This document shows, in pieces, positions 34,401 through 44,800 of a stretch of DNA of 64,000 nucleotides. The notes under the pieces were generated by a model. It saw only the letters and a list, made by a program, of their open reading frames with translations. It was not told where the DNA came from and did not search any database. The stretch covers positions 1-64,000 of the forward strand of contig NZ_JAUQSW010000016.1 of the NCBI RefSeq assembly GCF_030581075.1, read 5' to 3'. The translations under genes were made by a program, and so were the position numbers. The DNA comes from Hymenobacter cheonanensis (GTDB lineage Bacteria > Bacteroidota > Bacteroidia > Cytophagales > Hymenobacteraceae). The stretch's first letter is position 1, and every line of letters begins with the position of its first letter.

Positions 34401-35932
34401 TCTCGCAGCTTATCCTGCGCGTGAACCAGGCTTTTGGCAAAAAGGTGAGCTTCAGCGAGCTGTTTGACCACGCCACCATCGCGCAGCAGGCCGCGTTCCT
34501 GCTCCAGGCCCGGCCCGAGGCGGCTAGCCAGCCCCTGCGCGTGGCCCCGGCCCAGGCAAGCTTCCCCCCGACGCCCGCCCAGTACAGCATCTGGAAGGCC
34601 TGCCAGTCGGCCGAGAGCAACATCGCCTACAACATGCCCTTCGTGCTCAAGCTCACCGGCGACCTGGACCGGGCCGCGTTCGAGGGGGCCGTGGCGGCCG
34701 TAGTGGCCCGGCACGAGAGCCTGCGCACCGTGTTTCGCAAAAACGCCGACTGGACCGTGAGCCAGCAGGTGCTGCCTGCCCCGGCCCTGGCGGAGCTGCT
34801 GACCACGGCCGACCTGCGGGCCGCCAACCTGAGCCCGGAAGCCGTGCAGGCCAGGGTGCTGGCCGAAATCCGCACGCCGTTTGACTTGGCCGCCGGCCCG
34901 CTGATGCGGCTTCAGCTGTGGCAGCTCGCGGCCCAGGAGCACGTGCTGGTGTACACGCTGCACCACATCATCGGCGATGGCTGGTCGATGCAGGTGCTCT
35001 TCGACGAGCTTATGCAGGCCTATAACGCCCTGGCGGCCGGCCAGCCCCTGCGCCTGCCCCCGCTGCCGGCCCAGTACCGAGACTACGAGGCCTGGCTAAG
35101 GGCTAGCCTCAGCGGCGAAAACGGCCAGCGCCTGGCGCAGTACTGGCTCGGCCAGTTTGAAGACGCGGTGCCGGTTCTGGACCTCGCCACCGATTTTCCC
35201 CGCCCCGAGCGCAAGGCCTACCAGGGCAAAACGCTCACCACCGACATCGCGCAGGCCGACTACCAGGCCCTGAGCCAGCTGAGCGCGGAGCAGGAAGGCA
35301 CCCTGTTCATGACCTTGCTGCTGATTACCAACGTGCTGCTCCACAAGTACACGGGGCAAGCCGACCTCGTTATCGGCACCCCGATTGCCGGGCGCGAGCA
35401 CCTGGACCTGGAAAGCCAGATTGGGCTGTACGTGAACACGCTGGCCCTGCGCACCAGGCTGGCGGGCCAGCCCACGGTGGCCGCGCTCTACCAGCAGGTA
35501 AAGCAGCAGGTACTAGCCGCTTATAGCCACCAGCTCTATCCCTTCGACACGCTGCTCCAGCAGCTCAACCGGCCGCTGCAGCCCGGCCGCTCACCGCTGT
35601 TTGATGTGATGGTGGTGCTGCAAAACATTGAGAGCCAGCAGCCCCCAACGCAGCCGGCCGGCCTGGCCGTTTCGCGCTTCGGCGCCGACCCGGCGAGCAG
35701 CAAGTACGACCTGTGCTTCTTCTTCGTCGAAGAGCCGGGCGCCATCCGGGTGCACCTGGAATACGATACGGCGCTGTTTCGGGAAGAAACCGTGCGCACC
35801 CTGCTCGACAATTTCCGGCACGTGGCCAGCCAGCTGGCCCAGGCCGCCGGCCTGGCCGACGTCGGTCTGCTAGCCTCGGCTACGGAGGCCGAAGAGAGCG
35901 ACCTGTTCCTGGCCCAGATGCTCGAAATGTAG
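31448..35932 (+). CDS. NRPS D: degenerate C-A(Asn)-T-C
   Basis: A 1494-aa synthetase. The first ATG giving a sensible domain start (MENNTLTLQGYSLSPAQ) is at 31448, and an upstream extension is rejected. The N-terminal domain (1-430) belongs to the C superfamily, but the active-site motif HHxxxDG is replaced by AHPLRADA (near 138), so it should not catalyse condensation. Then A (about 440-940, FTSGSTGRPKG near 590), T (LGGNSLNF near 975) and a normal C (HHIIGDG near 1172). The A pocket reads DLTKIGEVG, one change from the Asn code DLTKLGEVG. The dioxygenase upstream and the asparagine synthase downstream fit Asn activation. The inert domain resembles the 'interface' domains proposed to hold beta-hydroxylases on siderophore synthetases. 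Confidence 0.92.
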   Translation: MENNTLTLQGYSLSPAQARIWDSISTVPHAGVWATAEINGPIAADKIQEILRQVVRRHNSLAMHFNRSAALHYPLQQAREEAALACTTYDWQLADAATQQQQLAALQATWAAPLALNEPLQVAIIRLGPAQTLVWVQAHPLRADAASVHQLLREVAALANGTDLAAEDDTLPYENYASWQQDLLGQAEEEALAYWKQYRSHLFRKPLVPFEQKAAAAGPVMERRRVAVAPAVCRQLRQQCAAHHVPVRTMLLSLFARFLYSFERPEHFVIGLQRFNRLYDELKNAVGAMSKTVPLLVSAADLAPAANHPALLERQEEELMDWEDFFSFAHAGKEKTDGYSYGFNFLPATAFQPMGRDITVTLTDLHVVSEAHALQLVVLEQEEQLVFDFYYATNAYTPHTIGLVAEQWGTFLRRKLALSPDDQLALCTSGSPELAAAIKPQTVLELFQEQVAGNPGAPALVYKDLTMSYEQLDAASNQLAHVLRQRYGVGPGSHVALLLNRSQWLPVSILAVLKAGAAYVPIDTAYPDSRISQIVESGDCKLVLSEAAVWRQKQQLCSLTALLLEADVLAGAPAGPLPLPALTDLAYIIFTSGSTGRPKGVMIRHDSLTNYVQWSNNYYFAPGERGNWALFTSIAFDLTVTAIYTSLCRGQVLFISEAEKSILSILEEAVSAEAGLPIDILKLTPSHVAMLKSLPLTRTNVKKVILGGEALEWDHIHTLRRLNPDIEIYNEYGPTEATVGCVVQKVTLQDERIFIGEPIANTTVCVLDEQLECVGNSCIGELYIGGDCLATGYLHQPELTAKSFVTLPWDPQHRTWYKTGDLVRQNAQGIFDYLGRADKQVKIRGYRIEPGEIQALLLELPEISNALVGVLKHEQESYLVAYLQTEEVLAVARVRGYLAERLPAYMLPMQWLQVKAFPLTPNGKVDEKALAQLAKEQKQAEERPYVAPATVLEAELQKIWEAVLKQAPISTQESFFSLGGNSLNFSQLILRVNQAFGKKVSFSELFDHATIAQQAAFLLQARPEAASQPLRVAPAQASFPPTPAQYSIWKACQSAESNIAYNMPFVLKLTGDLDRAAFEGAVAAVVARHESLRTVFRKNADWTVSQQVLPAPALAELLTTADLRAANLSPEAVQARVLAEIRTPFDLAAGPLMRLQLWQLAAQEHVLVYTLHHIIGDGWSMQVLFDELMQAYNALAAGQPLRLPPLPAQYRDYEAWLRASLSGENGQRLAQYWLGQFEDAVPVLDLATDFPRPERKAYQGKTLTTDIAQADYQALSQLSAEQEGTLFMTLLLITNVLLHKYTGQADLVIGTPIAGREHLDLESQIGLYVNTLALRTRLAGQPTVAALYQQVKQQVLAAYSHQLYPFDTLLQQLNRPLQPGRSPLFDVMVVLQNIESQQPPTQPAGLAVSRFGADPASSKYDLCFFFVEEPGAIRVHLEYDTALFREETVRTLLDNFRHVASQLAQAAGLADVGLLASATEAEESDLFLAQMLEM

Positions 35933-36017
35933 CGCCCCCTGGCCCGAGCCCGGCGCCTAAGCGCCTGGCCCGCAAAACAATATACCTACCTCATCCACCT
36001 CACCGAGCGTAAAAGAC

Positions 36018-37895
36018 ATGTGCGGGATAACCGGAATTTTTAGCCAGGATAAGCAACACGTTGTCCCGGAAGACATTATCGTCAAGATGACCCGGGCGAT
36101 AAGCCACCGCGGCCCCGATGGGACGACCATTCACAAAGAGCCGTACTGGGGCTTCGGGTTCAACCGCCTCAGCATCATTGACCTGGCGGGCGGCACGCAG
36201 CCGTTTTACAGCGCCGACAAGCAAATTATCCTGATTTGCAACGGCGAAATCTTCAACTTCAAGGAGCTTCGCAGCGAGTACATCGGCAAGGGCTACAAGT
36301 TTGCCTCCGAGTGCGATGTGGAAGTCATCATCCCGCTCTACCAGGAGTATGGGTACCGGCTCTTCGAGCGGCTGGTGGGGCAGTTTGCCTTTGCCCTGTA
36401 CGACAAGCGCGCCGACACGCTGCTGCTGGCCCGCGACCACTTCGGCGTGTGCCCGCTCTTTTATACCGAGCAGCACGGCCACCTGGTGTTCGCCTCCGAA
36501 ATCAAGGCCATCCTGGAGGTGCCCTTCGTGGAGCGGAAAATCAACATGACGGGCCTGGACCAGGTGTTTTCCTTTCCGGGGTGGGTGAGCCCGGTGACCA
36601 TGTTCAAGGGCATTCACAGCCTGCGGGCCGGCAACTACCTCGTACTGAAGAACAACGTGTGCACCGAGCACACCTACTGGGATGCCGACTTTCCGCAGGA
36701 TGGTGAGTACGACCTGGGCCGCTCCGAAAAGTACTACGCCGAGACGCTGGAGGAAAAGCTGCTCAAGTCGGTGGCGTACCGGGTGCACGCCGATGTGCCG
36801 GTGGGCTTCTACCTCAGCGGCGGGCTCGACTCGTCGCTGATTGGGTCCATCATGAAGAAAACCCACCCCGCTACCGCCTTCAAGTCCTTCGCCGTCACTT
36901 TTCCGCACCACGACCACAGCCAGATTGACGAGAGCGTTTTTCAGCGCACGATGGCTTCGCACCTGGGCAGCGCGCACCACGAGATAGCGTTTGACTGGCA
37001 AAATATCTCCCAGCTGCTGCGCAAAACGGTGTACTACGGCGAAACGGCCCTGAAGGAAACCTACAACACCTGCTCGATGGCACTCTCCTCCTGCGTGCGC
37101 GACCAGGGCATTAAGGTGGTGCTGTCGGGAGAAGGGGCCGACGAGCTGTTTGGCGGGTACGTGGGCTACCGGCTCGATGCGGTGGGCAACCGGGCTAGCC
37201 CCGACGACGACCTGGCGGCCCTGCTGGAAGGGCAGATGCACGAGCAGCTGTGGGGCGACAGCCGCTTTTTCTACGAGAAAAACCACGCGGCTTTCCGCAC
37301 CGACAAGCAGGACATCTATTCTGACGCGGTAAACCACCGCTTCGAGGAAATTGACTGCCTGCGCAATTTCCCCATCAACAAGCAGCAGCTCGCCGGGCGC
37401 AACAGCTTTCACAAGCGCTCTTACCTGGACCTGAAGCTGCGGCTGGCCGACCACCTCATCTCGGACCACTGCGACCGGATGTGCTTTGCTAATTCCGTGG
37501 AGGGGCGCTACCCTTTCCTGGACGTCGAGCTGTTCGAGTTCATCAAAACCATCCCGCCCCAGTACCAGATGCAGGGCCTGGCCGAGAAGCATTTGCTCCG
37601 CAAAGTGGCGGAGCGGTACGTGCCCCACGAGATAGCGCACCGGCAGAAGTTCGGCTTTGTAGCGCCCGGCAGCTGCCAGCTGATTCAGAACAAGGACGAG
37701 ATGGTGATGGACCTGCTGAGCTACGACCAGATTAAGCGGCAGGGCTATTTCAACCCGGTAGTTATCGAGCGGCTGAAAAAGATGTACAGCCGCCCCGGCT
37801 TCAGGCTCAACATGCCCTTCGACAGCGACCTGCTGATTGTGGTAATCACTTTTAACCTGCTGCTGGACGTGTTTAACATGCCTAGCTACAACTAG
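36018..37895 (+). CDS. asnB: Glutamine-hydrolysing asparagine synthase
   Basis: A 625-aa AsnB-family enzyme. Cys2 (MCGITGIF) is the glutaminase nucleophile, with 'SHRGPDG' and 'NGEIFNF' of the Ntn domain. The synthetase domain carries the PP-loop SGGLDSS near residues 266-272. Reaction: Asp + Gln + ATP to Asn + Glu + AMP + PPi. It directly follows the Asn-specific synthetase, so its likely job is to raise the local Asn pool. An alternative is side-chain or terminal amidation of the peptide, as known for other AsnB homologues in peptide clusters. The gap to NRPS D is 85 bp and all genes run in one direction. Confidence 0.9.
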   Translation: MCGITGIFSQDKQHVVPEDIIVKMTRAISHRGPDGTTIHKEPYWGFGFNRLSIIDLAGGTQPFYSADKQIILICNGEIFNFKELRSEYIGKGYKFASECDVEVIIPLYQEYGYRLFERLVGQFAFALYDKRADTLLLARDHFGVCPLFYTEQHGHLVFASEIKAILEVPFVERKINMTGLDQVFSFPGWVSPVTMFKGIHSLRAGNYLVLKNNVCTEHTYWDADFPQDGEYDLGRSEKYYAETLEEKLLKSVAYRVHADVPVGFYLSGGLDSSLIGSIMKKTHPATAFKSFAVTFPHHDHSQIDESVFQRTMASHLGSAHHEIAFDWQNISQLLRKTVYYGETALKETYNTCSMALSSCVRDQGIKVVLSGEGADELFGGYVGYRLDAVGNRASPDDDLAALLEGQMHEQLWGDSRFFYEKNHAAFRTDKQDIYSDAVNHRFEEIDCLRNFPINKQQLAGRNSFHKRSYLDLKLRLADHLISDHCDRMCFANSVEGRYPFLDVELFEFIKTIPPQYQMQGLAEKHLLRKVAERYVPHEIAHRQKFGFVAPGSCQLIQNKDEMVMDLLSYDQIKRQGYFNPVVIERLKKMYSRPGFRLNMPFDSDLLIVVITFNLLLDVFNMPSYN

Positions 37896-37935
37896 CTGCG
37901 CGGCTGAAAGCCTGGCCCTCGGCCTAGCGGGGGCA

Positions 37936-37951
37936 CCCCCGCCGGCGGGGG
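37936..37951 (+). other. GC palindrome between asparagine synthase and racemase genes
   Basis: The 16-bp perfect palindrome CCCCCGCCGGCGGGGG lies in the 108-bp gap, and a nearby GCGGGGG string can also pair with CCCCCGC. It is one of a series of GC-rich hairpins in the gaps of this gene cluster. Confidence 0.4.
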
Positions 37952-38003
37952 CCGCCGCCCGCGCTCCTCCAACTAAACATCCACATACTATTATCCTAAC
38001 AAA

Positions 38004-38738
38004 ATGCAAAAGAAGAAAGTAGGCATCATTGGCGGTATGGGTGCGCGGGCAGGGATGCTGCTGCTGAAGCACGTGATTGAAAAATCGCCGGCCAAAACCG
38101 ACCAGGAGTTTCTCGAAATCGTGCTGCACAGCAACTCGGTCATTCCCGACCGCACCCGGGCCATCCTGTACAACGAGCCTTCGCCGCTGCCGGAGCTGCT
38201 GCGCTCGGTGGCCCTGCTCAACGCGCAGGGCGTAGACCTGATTGTATCGGCCTGTGTAACATCGTATTACTACTACGAGGCGATGCAGCTTCACTCCCGG
38301 GCGCAGCTGCTGCACCCGGTGCGGCTGGTGGCCCGGCACATCCTGAACACCTACGGCCGCCGGGCGCGGGTGGGCATCCTGGCCACCAGCGGCACCATCC
38401 AGACGGGCCTGTTTCAGGACGTGCTGGCCCGGGAAGAAATCTCCTACGTGGTGCTGCCCCCGGCCTTGCAGGAAGACGGCTTTATGCAATCCGTGTACAT
38501 GGAAAACGGGCTGAAATCGGCCGTGATTTGCCAGAACGCCAAGGACCGCTTTTTTGCCTGCATCCACTACCTGAAGGAGCAGGGCGTCGACGTCATCATC
38601 GGCGGCTGCACGGAGGTCGCCATCATGGCCGATGAGGTGGGGCCCGCCACCCCCTTGATTAACGTGCTCGAAGTACTGGCCCAGGAAGTGGTGAACCAGA
38701 GCTACCAGGAAGAGCTGGTGCCCAGCGCCGCCTACTAG
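38004..38738 (+). CDS. Aspartate/glutamate racemase-family protein
   Basis: A 244-aa PLP-independent racemase of the Asp/Glu racemase superfamily. The N-terminal 'KVGIIGGMG' and both catalytic cysteines are present: Cys84 in 'SACVTSYYYY' and Cys202 in 'GGCTEVAIM'. In typical enzymes the first motif is CNTxH. Here Asn is replaced by Val and His by Tyr, so substrate preference may have shifted. In this locus it could supply D-Asp (or another D-residue) to the A-less module or for conversion to D-Asn. The gene stands between the asparagine synthase and NRPS E and starts 108 bp after the former. Confidence 0.82.
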   Translation: MQKKKVGIIGGMGARAGMLLLKHVIEKSPAKTDQEFLEIVLHSNSVIPDRTRAILYNEPSPLPELLRSVALLNAQGVDLIVSACVTSYYYYEAMQLHSRAQLLHPVRLVARHILNTYGRRARVGILATSGTIQTGLFQDVLAREEISYVVLPPALQEDGFMQSVYMENGLKSAVICQNAKDRFFACIHYLKEQGVDVIIGGCTEVAIMADEVGPATPLINVLEVLAQEVVNQSYQEELVPSAAY

Positions 38739-38807
38739 CCCCCGCGCGCCGCTGCTACCCGCCTGGCCGCGCCCCCATCCTACTCTTTTTCTTGATTATT
38801 CCACGAA

Positions 38808-41800
38808 ATGAAAAACCTAGTTTACAAGCAGTTCGAAGACATGGCAGCGCAGTACCCAACGGCCGAAGCAATTCGGTTTGGGGGCCGGCCGATGTCTTAT
38901 GAGGCGTTGAATACCTACGCCAACCGCCTGGCGGCGCTGCTGGCCGCCGTGGAGCCGGCGCCGGCCATCATCAAAGTGCTTATGCCGGCCAGCTCCTACC
39001 TGGTGGCGGCGCTGCTAGGGGTGTTTAAGGCGGGCCACGTGTACCTGCCCGTCGATTTGCAGTTTGCCGAGCAACGGATTCAGCAGCTATTCGAGGAAAC
39101 CCCCAACGCCAGCGTGCTGCTGCACCAGGACTGGCTGCCCGGGTGGGAGGCGCTGGCCGCCAGGCTAGGCCTGCAAGCAGGCAAGCTGCTGATTCTGAAT
39201 GAAAGCCAGGGCATTACCGTGGTAGAGCAGGGCCGGCAGGCAGTGCACCGGTGGGAAGACCTGCCAGCCGGGAACCCGGCCGGCGAGCAGGACCCGGAAG
39301 CGGCCAGCTACCTCTTCTACACGTCGGGCTCGACGGGCCGGGCCAAGGCCATTGTGGGGATGCACAAAAGCCTGGCGCACTTCATCGGGTGGGAAGCCAG
39401 GGAGTTTGGGGCCGGCCCCGGCATGCGAGTGAGCCAGCTGATTCAGTTCACGTTCGATGCTTCCCTGCGCGACATCTTTCTGCCGCTGTGCACGGGCGGC
39501 ACGCTCTGCATTCCGGAGGCGGAAACCCGCGGCAACCTGGCCCGGCTGGTAGAGTGGATTGACGCGGAAAAGATTCAGCTCCTGCACGGCGTTCCCTCGC
39601 TGTTTCAGCAGCTCACCAAAACGGCCCAGCAGGCTGAGCCCAAGCCGCGGTTTGCGGCCTTGCAGTACGTGCTGCTGGCCGGCGAGGCGCTGTATGCCAA
39701 GGACATCCACCGCTGGCGCGAGGTGTTTGGCACCCGCATCGAGGTAGTGAACCTGTACGGGGCCACGGAAACCACGATGATTAAAACCTTTCACCGGATT
39801 GCGGAAGTGCCCGAGGCCCCCGGCCAGGTACTATCGGTGGGCAAGCCCATCGACAACACGTTTATCCTGGTGCTCAACCAGGGCAAGCTCTGCCGGATTG
39901 GCGAGATTGGCGAGGTGTACATCAAAACGCCCTTTAGTACCAAGGGCTACTATAATAACCCGGGCCTGACCCAGCAGGTATTCGTGCAAAACCCGCTCAT
40001 TCAGGACCGGGCCGATATCATCTACAAGACCGGCGACATGGGCCGGTACGCGGCCGACCGCTCCCTGGAAATTCTGGGCCGGCAAGACCGACAGGTGAAG
40101 GTGAACGGGGTGCGCATCGAGCTTAACGAGATTGAGCAGGCCCTGCTAGCCGTGGCCGAGGTGGAGGAGACAGTAGCCAAAACCATCAAGGATGCGGAGG
40201 GCAAATTGCAGCTGGTGTGCTACTACACGGCCCCGGCGGCCATCGCCGACCTGCGCGAGCAGCTGGCGACGCGCCTGAACGCCTACATGCTGCCGACGTT
40301 TCTGGTGCACCTGCCGGAATTTCCGCTCAACAGCAACGGCAAAATCGACAAGGCCGCCCTGCCCTCGCCCGAGGAAGTGCTGCTGGGCAGCGAGTTTGAG
40401 CTGCCTCACGAAGGGCTGGAAACGGAGCTGGCGGCTATCTGGAAAGCAGAGCTGGGCCTGAAGGCAATCAGCCGGGACTTGTCGTTCTACCACATGGGCG
40501 GCAACTCGCTGAAGGCAATGAAGATAGCCGGCGACATTCAGCGGCACCTCAACGTAGAGCTTAAGCTCATGGATATTTTTCTGTATCCGACCATTGCCAA
40601 GCTAGCCGCCTTTATTGCCGAGCAGGCCCCGGCCGCCGCGCCGGCCATAGGCGCCGCGCCGCAGCTGGCCTCTTACCCCCTCACGCACACCCAAAAGCGC
40701 CTCTGGGTAATCAGCAACCTGGAAACGGCCTCCGTGGCCTACCACATGCCGATTGCCTACACCCTGACCGGCGGGGTAAACGTGGAGGCCCTGGGCCAGG
40801 CCTTTCACACGGTGCTGGCCCGCCACGAAAGCCTGCGCACCGTGTTTCGGCAGGTTGAGGGCGACGTGCGCCAGGTAGTGCTGCCCTGGCACCCCGGGCT
40901 TTTTGCCTTGCAGCAGGAAGCGGTGCCGGCCGGCGCGGGCCCCGACGCCCTGCGCCAGCAGATGCAGCGCTTCCAGGATGCGCCCATGGATTTGGCCCAC
41001 GAGCTGCCCATTCGGGCCAGGCTGCTGGTAGTGTCGCCCACCGAAGCCGTGCTGCTGGCCGTGGTGCACCACATTGTGTTCGACGGGTGGTCGACCACGC
41101 TGCTGCTGCAAGAGCTGCTGGCGAGCTACCAGGCGCTGGCCCAGGGCCAGCAGCCGGCCCTGCCGCCCCTGCCGGTGCAGTACAAAGACTACGCCGTGTG
41201 GCAGCAGGAGCAGCTGCAAGCCCCCGCCATGCAGGCCAGCGAGGCCTTCTGGAAAGCGCAGTTTGCGGAGCAGCCCCCCGTGCTGGAGCTGCCCTTGGAC
41301 AAGCCCCGGCCCCTGGCCCGCACCTACGCCGGCAGCCTCCACGAGCACCTCATTTCCGGCGCCACGCTGGCGCAGTTTAAGGCGCTGTGCCTGCACGAGG
41401 CGGGCACGCTCTTCAACGGCCTGACCACGGCCCTGAACGTGCTGCTGGCCCGCTACTCCGGGCAAACCGACATTGTGGTGGGAACCCCGGTAGCCAACCG
41501 CGAAAAAGCTGAGCTTCAATCCGTAATCGGCTTCTTCGCCAATACCATTGCCCTGCGCAACCGCTTCGACGGGCAGGATACGTTTCAGCAGCTTTTTGCC
41601 CGGGTAAAGCACAACACGACCCAGGCGCTGCAACATGCCGACTACCCCTTCGACCGGCTGGTGGAGCAGCTAGCCACCCCGCGCGAGGTGAGCCGCTCCC
41701 CGCTCTTCGACGTGGCTCTGATTCTGCACAAGGCCGCCGGGGCCGACCAGGCTAGCCCTGTGCCGGCCGCCGCAACCACCGAGGCCCACGAAGCGGCCGA

Positions 41801-44800
41801 ATTGAATGGCTACAGCAAGTTTGACCTGACGTTCTCGTTCCGCGAGGTGGCCGACGGCCTGCTCCTGAAGCTGGAATACAACACCGACCTGTTTGGGGCC
41901 GCCCGCGTGGCCCGGCTGTGCGCCCAGGTAGAGGAGCTGCTTCGCCAGGCGGCCGCCGCGCCCGGCACCAGCATTCAGGCCATCGACTTCATTCCGGCCG
42001 CCGAAAAGCAGCTCCTGCGCCAGTTCTCCCGGGCCGACGCGCTGCGCCCCCTGCCCAGCGGGGCCGGCAGCCTTGTGCGCCTGTTCAAAGAGCAGGCCGC
42101 GCTTTACCCTACCAAGGCGGCGGTTTGTGCCGTGGCCACCGATGCCCAGCTCACCTACGAGCAGCTGGATAAGCAGTCGGATTACCTGGCGGCCTACCTC
42201 GCGCACCGGGCGGGCGTTCGGGCCGGGGCCAGGATTGGCATCAGCACCCGGCGCGACCAGTGGGCCATTGTGGCCATGCTCGGGGTGCTCAAGGCCGGGG
42301 CCGTGTACGTGTTCCTGGAGCCGTCTTTGCCGGCGCAGCGCCTGCGCTACATCTGCGAGCACGCGGCCCTGCCGCTGGTGCTCACGGCTGGCCCGGCCGC
42401 CGCCTTTGCGGCCCCCGCCGGGCTAGCCGTGGTGGCGCTGGAGGAGGCCGTGCAGCCCAATGCCTACGCCCTGCCCGAGGCGGCGGCCAGCGACCTGGCT
42501 TACATCTGCTACACGTCGGGCTCGACGGGCGTGCCCAAGGGCGTGCTCATCCGGCAAGACGCCGTGGTCAACATGGTGGACAGCGTTCCGGGCGTGGCCA
42601 TTACCCCGCCGGACAGCCTGCTGAACCTGTGCTCCTTTGCATTCGACGGGTCCGTTTTCGACATCTACGGGGCCCTGCTGAAGGGCGCCACGCTCGTTAT
42701 CATGGACGAAAGCCAGGTGAAGGACCTCTTCGCCTACGAAGCGGTGCTGGCCCGGTATGCCATCACGGTCAGCTTTATGCCCACGGCCCTTTTCAACGTG
42801 CTGGTAGACATTGGTTTTGAAGGCTTGGGCCAGCTGCGCCACCTGCTGATTGGGGGCGAAGCGGCTTCGGCCAAGCACATCAGCGCCTTTGTGCAGCGGT
42901 TTGGGGCGGGCAGCCTGCTGAATATGTATGGCCCCACGGAAAACACGGTGTACGCCACGGCCTACCAGGTAGCGGCGCACCTGCCCTACGCCACCACGCC
43001 CATCGGTAAGCCAACCAAAAACGTGGTGGCCTACCTGCGCGACAGCCACGGGATGCCGGTGCCCATCGGCGGCGTGGGGGAGCTGTGGCTCGCCGGCGCG
43101 GGCCTGGCCCAGGAATACTACCGCAACGAGCCACTCAATCAGGAGCGCTTTGGCCTCGATGCGCCTACGCAGCAGCGCGTTTACCGCACCGGCGACCTGT
43201 GCAAGTGGAGCGAGGATGGGCAGCTGCTGTTCAGCGGCCGCAAGGATAACATGCTAAAAATCAGAGGATTTTTGGTGGAAACAGAAGAGATTGTGGCCGC
43301 CGCCCTCGCCCACCCCGCCGTGCAGGAGGCGCACGTGCTCTACAAGGAAGTGGCGGGCGCGCCCGCCCTGGTGCTGTACCTGGTCCTCACCCACGAGCTG
43401 CCCGACCAGACGCTCCTCAGCTTCCTGGGCACCCGGCTGCCGGGCTACATGCTGCCGCAGTACCTGGTGCGCGTGGCGGCGATGCCGCTGAACAACAACG
43501 GCAAGGTAGACCGGCCGGCCCTGAGCGCGCTGCCCCTGGGCCAGGCCACCACCGAGCTGGCCGTGGCCGCCGAAACCCCGACCGAAAAGCTGCTGGAAGC
43601 GTGCTGGAAAACGCTGCTCCGCAAAGAGCACATCAGCACCACCAGCAATTTCTACGCCCTGGGCGGCGACTCCATCAAGATTATCCAGCTCGTGTCCATG
43701 CTTCGCCAGCAGGGCTACCGGCTGAACATCAAGGACTTTATGGAGGCCCCTACCATTGCCGGCGCGGCCGCCCGGCTGGTGGCCGCGCCGCGGGCCGAAG
43801 CCGCGGTGGAATACACGGGCCAGGCCGGGCTGTCGGCCATTCAGCTACGCTACGTGGCGCTGGTAAACGAGCCTTGCCTGCACCATTTCAACCAGTCGGT
43901 GAAGCTAATCCGGCCGGGCGGCTTTGATGCCGAAGCCGTGCGCGTGATTCTGGCAAAGCTGCTAGCCCACCACGAAGGGCTGCGGGCGCAGTTCCAACAG
44001 GGCGCGGACGGCCGCTGGCAGCAGGTTATTGCGGCGGCCAGCCCCCGCTTTGCCGTGCCCGTCATCGACCTGCGTGCGGAGCCGGCGCCCGAGCAGGCGT
44101 TTGCCCGGCAGGCCACGGCCCTGCAGCAGAGCATGAGCCTGGAGCGGGGCGAGCTGCTGAAGGCCGCCATTTTCAGGCAGCCTACGGAAGACGTGCTGCT
44201 GCTGGCCATCCATCACCTGGTGGTAGACGGGGTTTCCTGGCGCATTCTATTCGAAGATTTTGGGGTGTTGTATGCCCAGTACGAAGCCGGCAGCCCGCTG
44301 GAGCTGCCCGCCACGAGCACGGCGCTGCTGCGCACCGCCGCCTGGCAGCAGGCCTATGCCCACTCGGCAGAGCTGGCCGCGGAGCTGCCCTACTGGCAGC
44401 AGGTAGTGAGCGGTCCGCAAGCTACGCTGCCGGTAAGCTGCCCGCAGGGGGCTAACCACGTCAGCGACAGCGCGGCTATCTCCTTCAAGATAGCGGCCCA
44501 GCAAACCGCCGTGCTTCAGACAACGGCCGCCCAGGCGCCGCAGCTCGACGTTAACGCGCTGCTGCTGGCGGCCCTGGGGCTAGCCTGCCACCGCCATTTT
44601 GGGATGCCCAACGTGCCCGTGCACCTGGAGGGCCACGGCCGCGAGGAGGTGGGCGGGGCGCCCGACCTGAGCCGCGTCATCGGCTGGTTTACGAGCGTTT
44701 TCCCGGTTGTGCTACCCGAGCCGGGCACCCAGCCCGCGCTGGCCTACGTGCAGCAGGTGCAGCGGGTGCTGCAGGCGGTGCCCCACAAGGGCCTGGGCTA

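Noticed and set aside
36000..38567. 855-codon open frame on the minus strand
   Set aside because: It lies antisense to the asparagine synthase and racemase genes, which have clear catalytic motifs, and its translation has no domain. High GC suppresses stop codons on the opposite strand.
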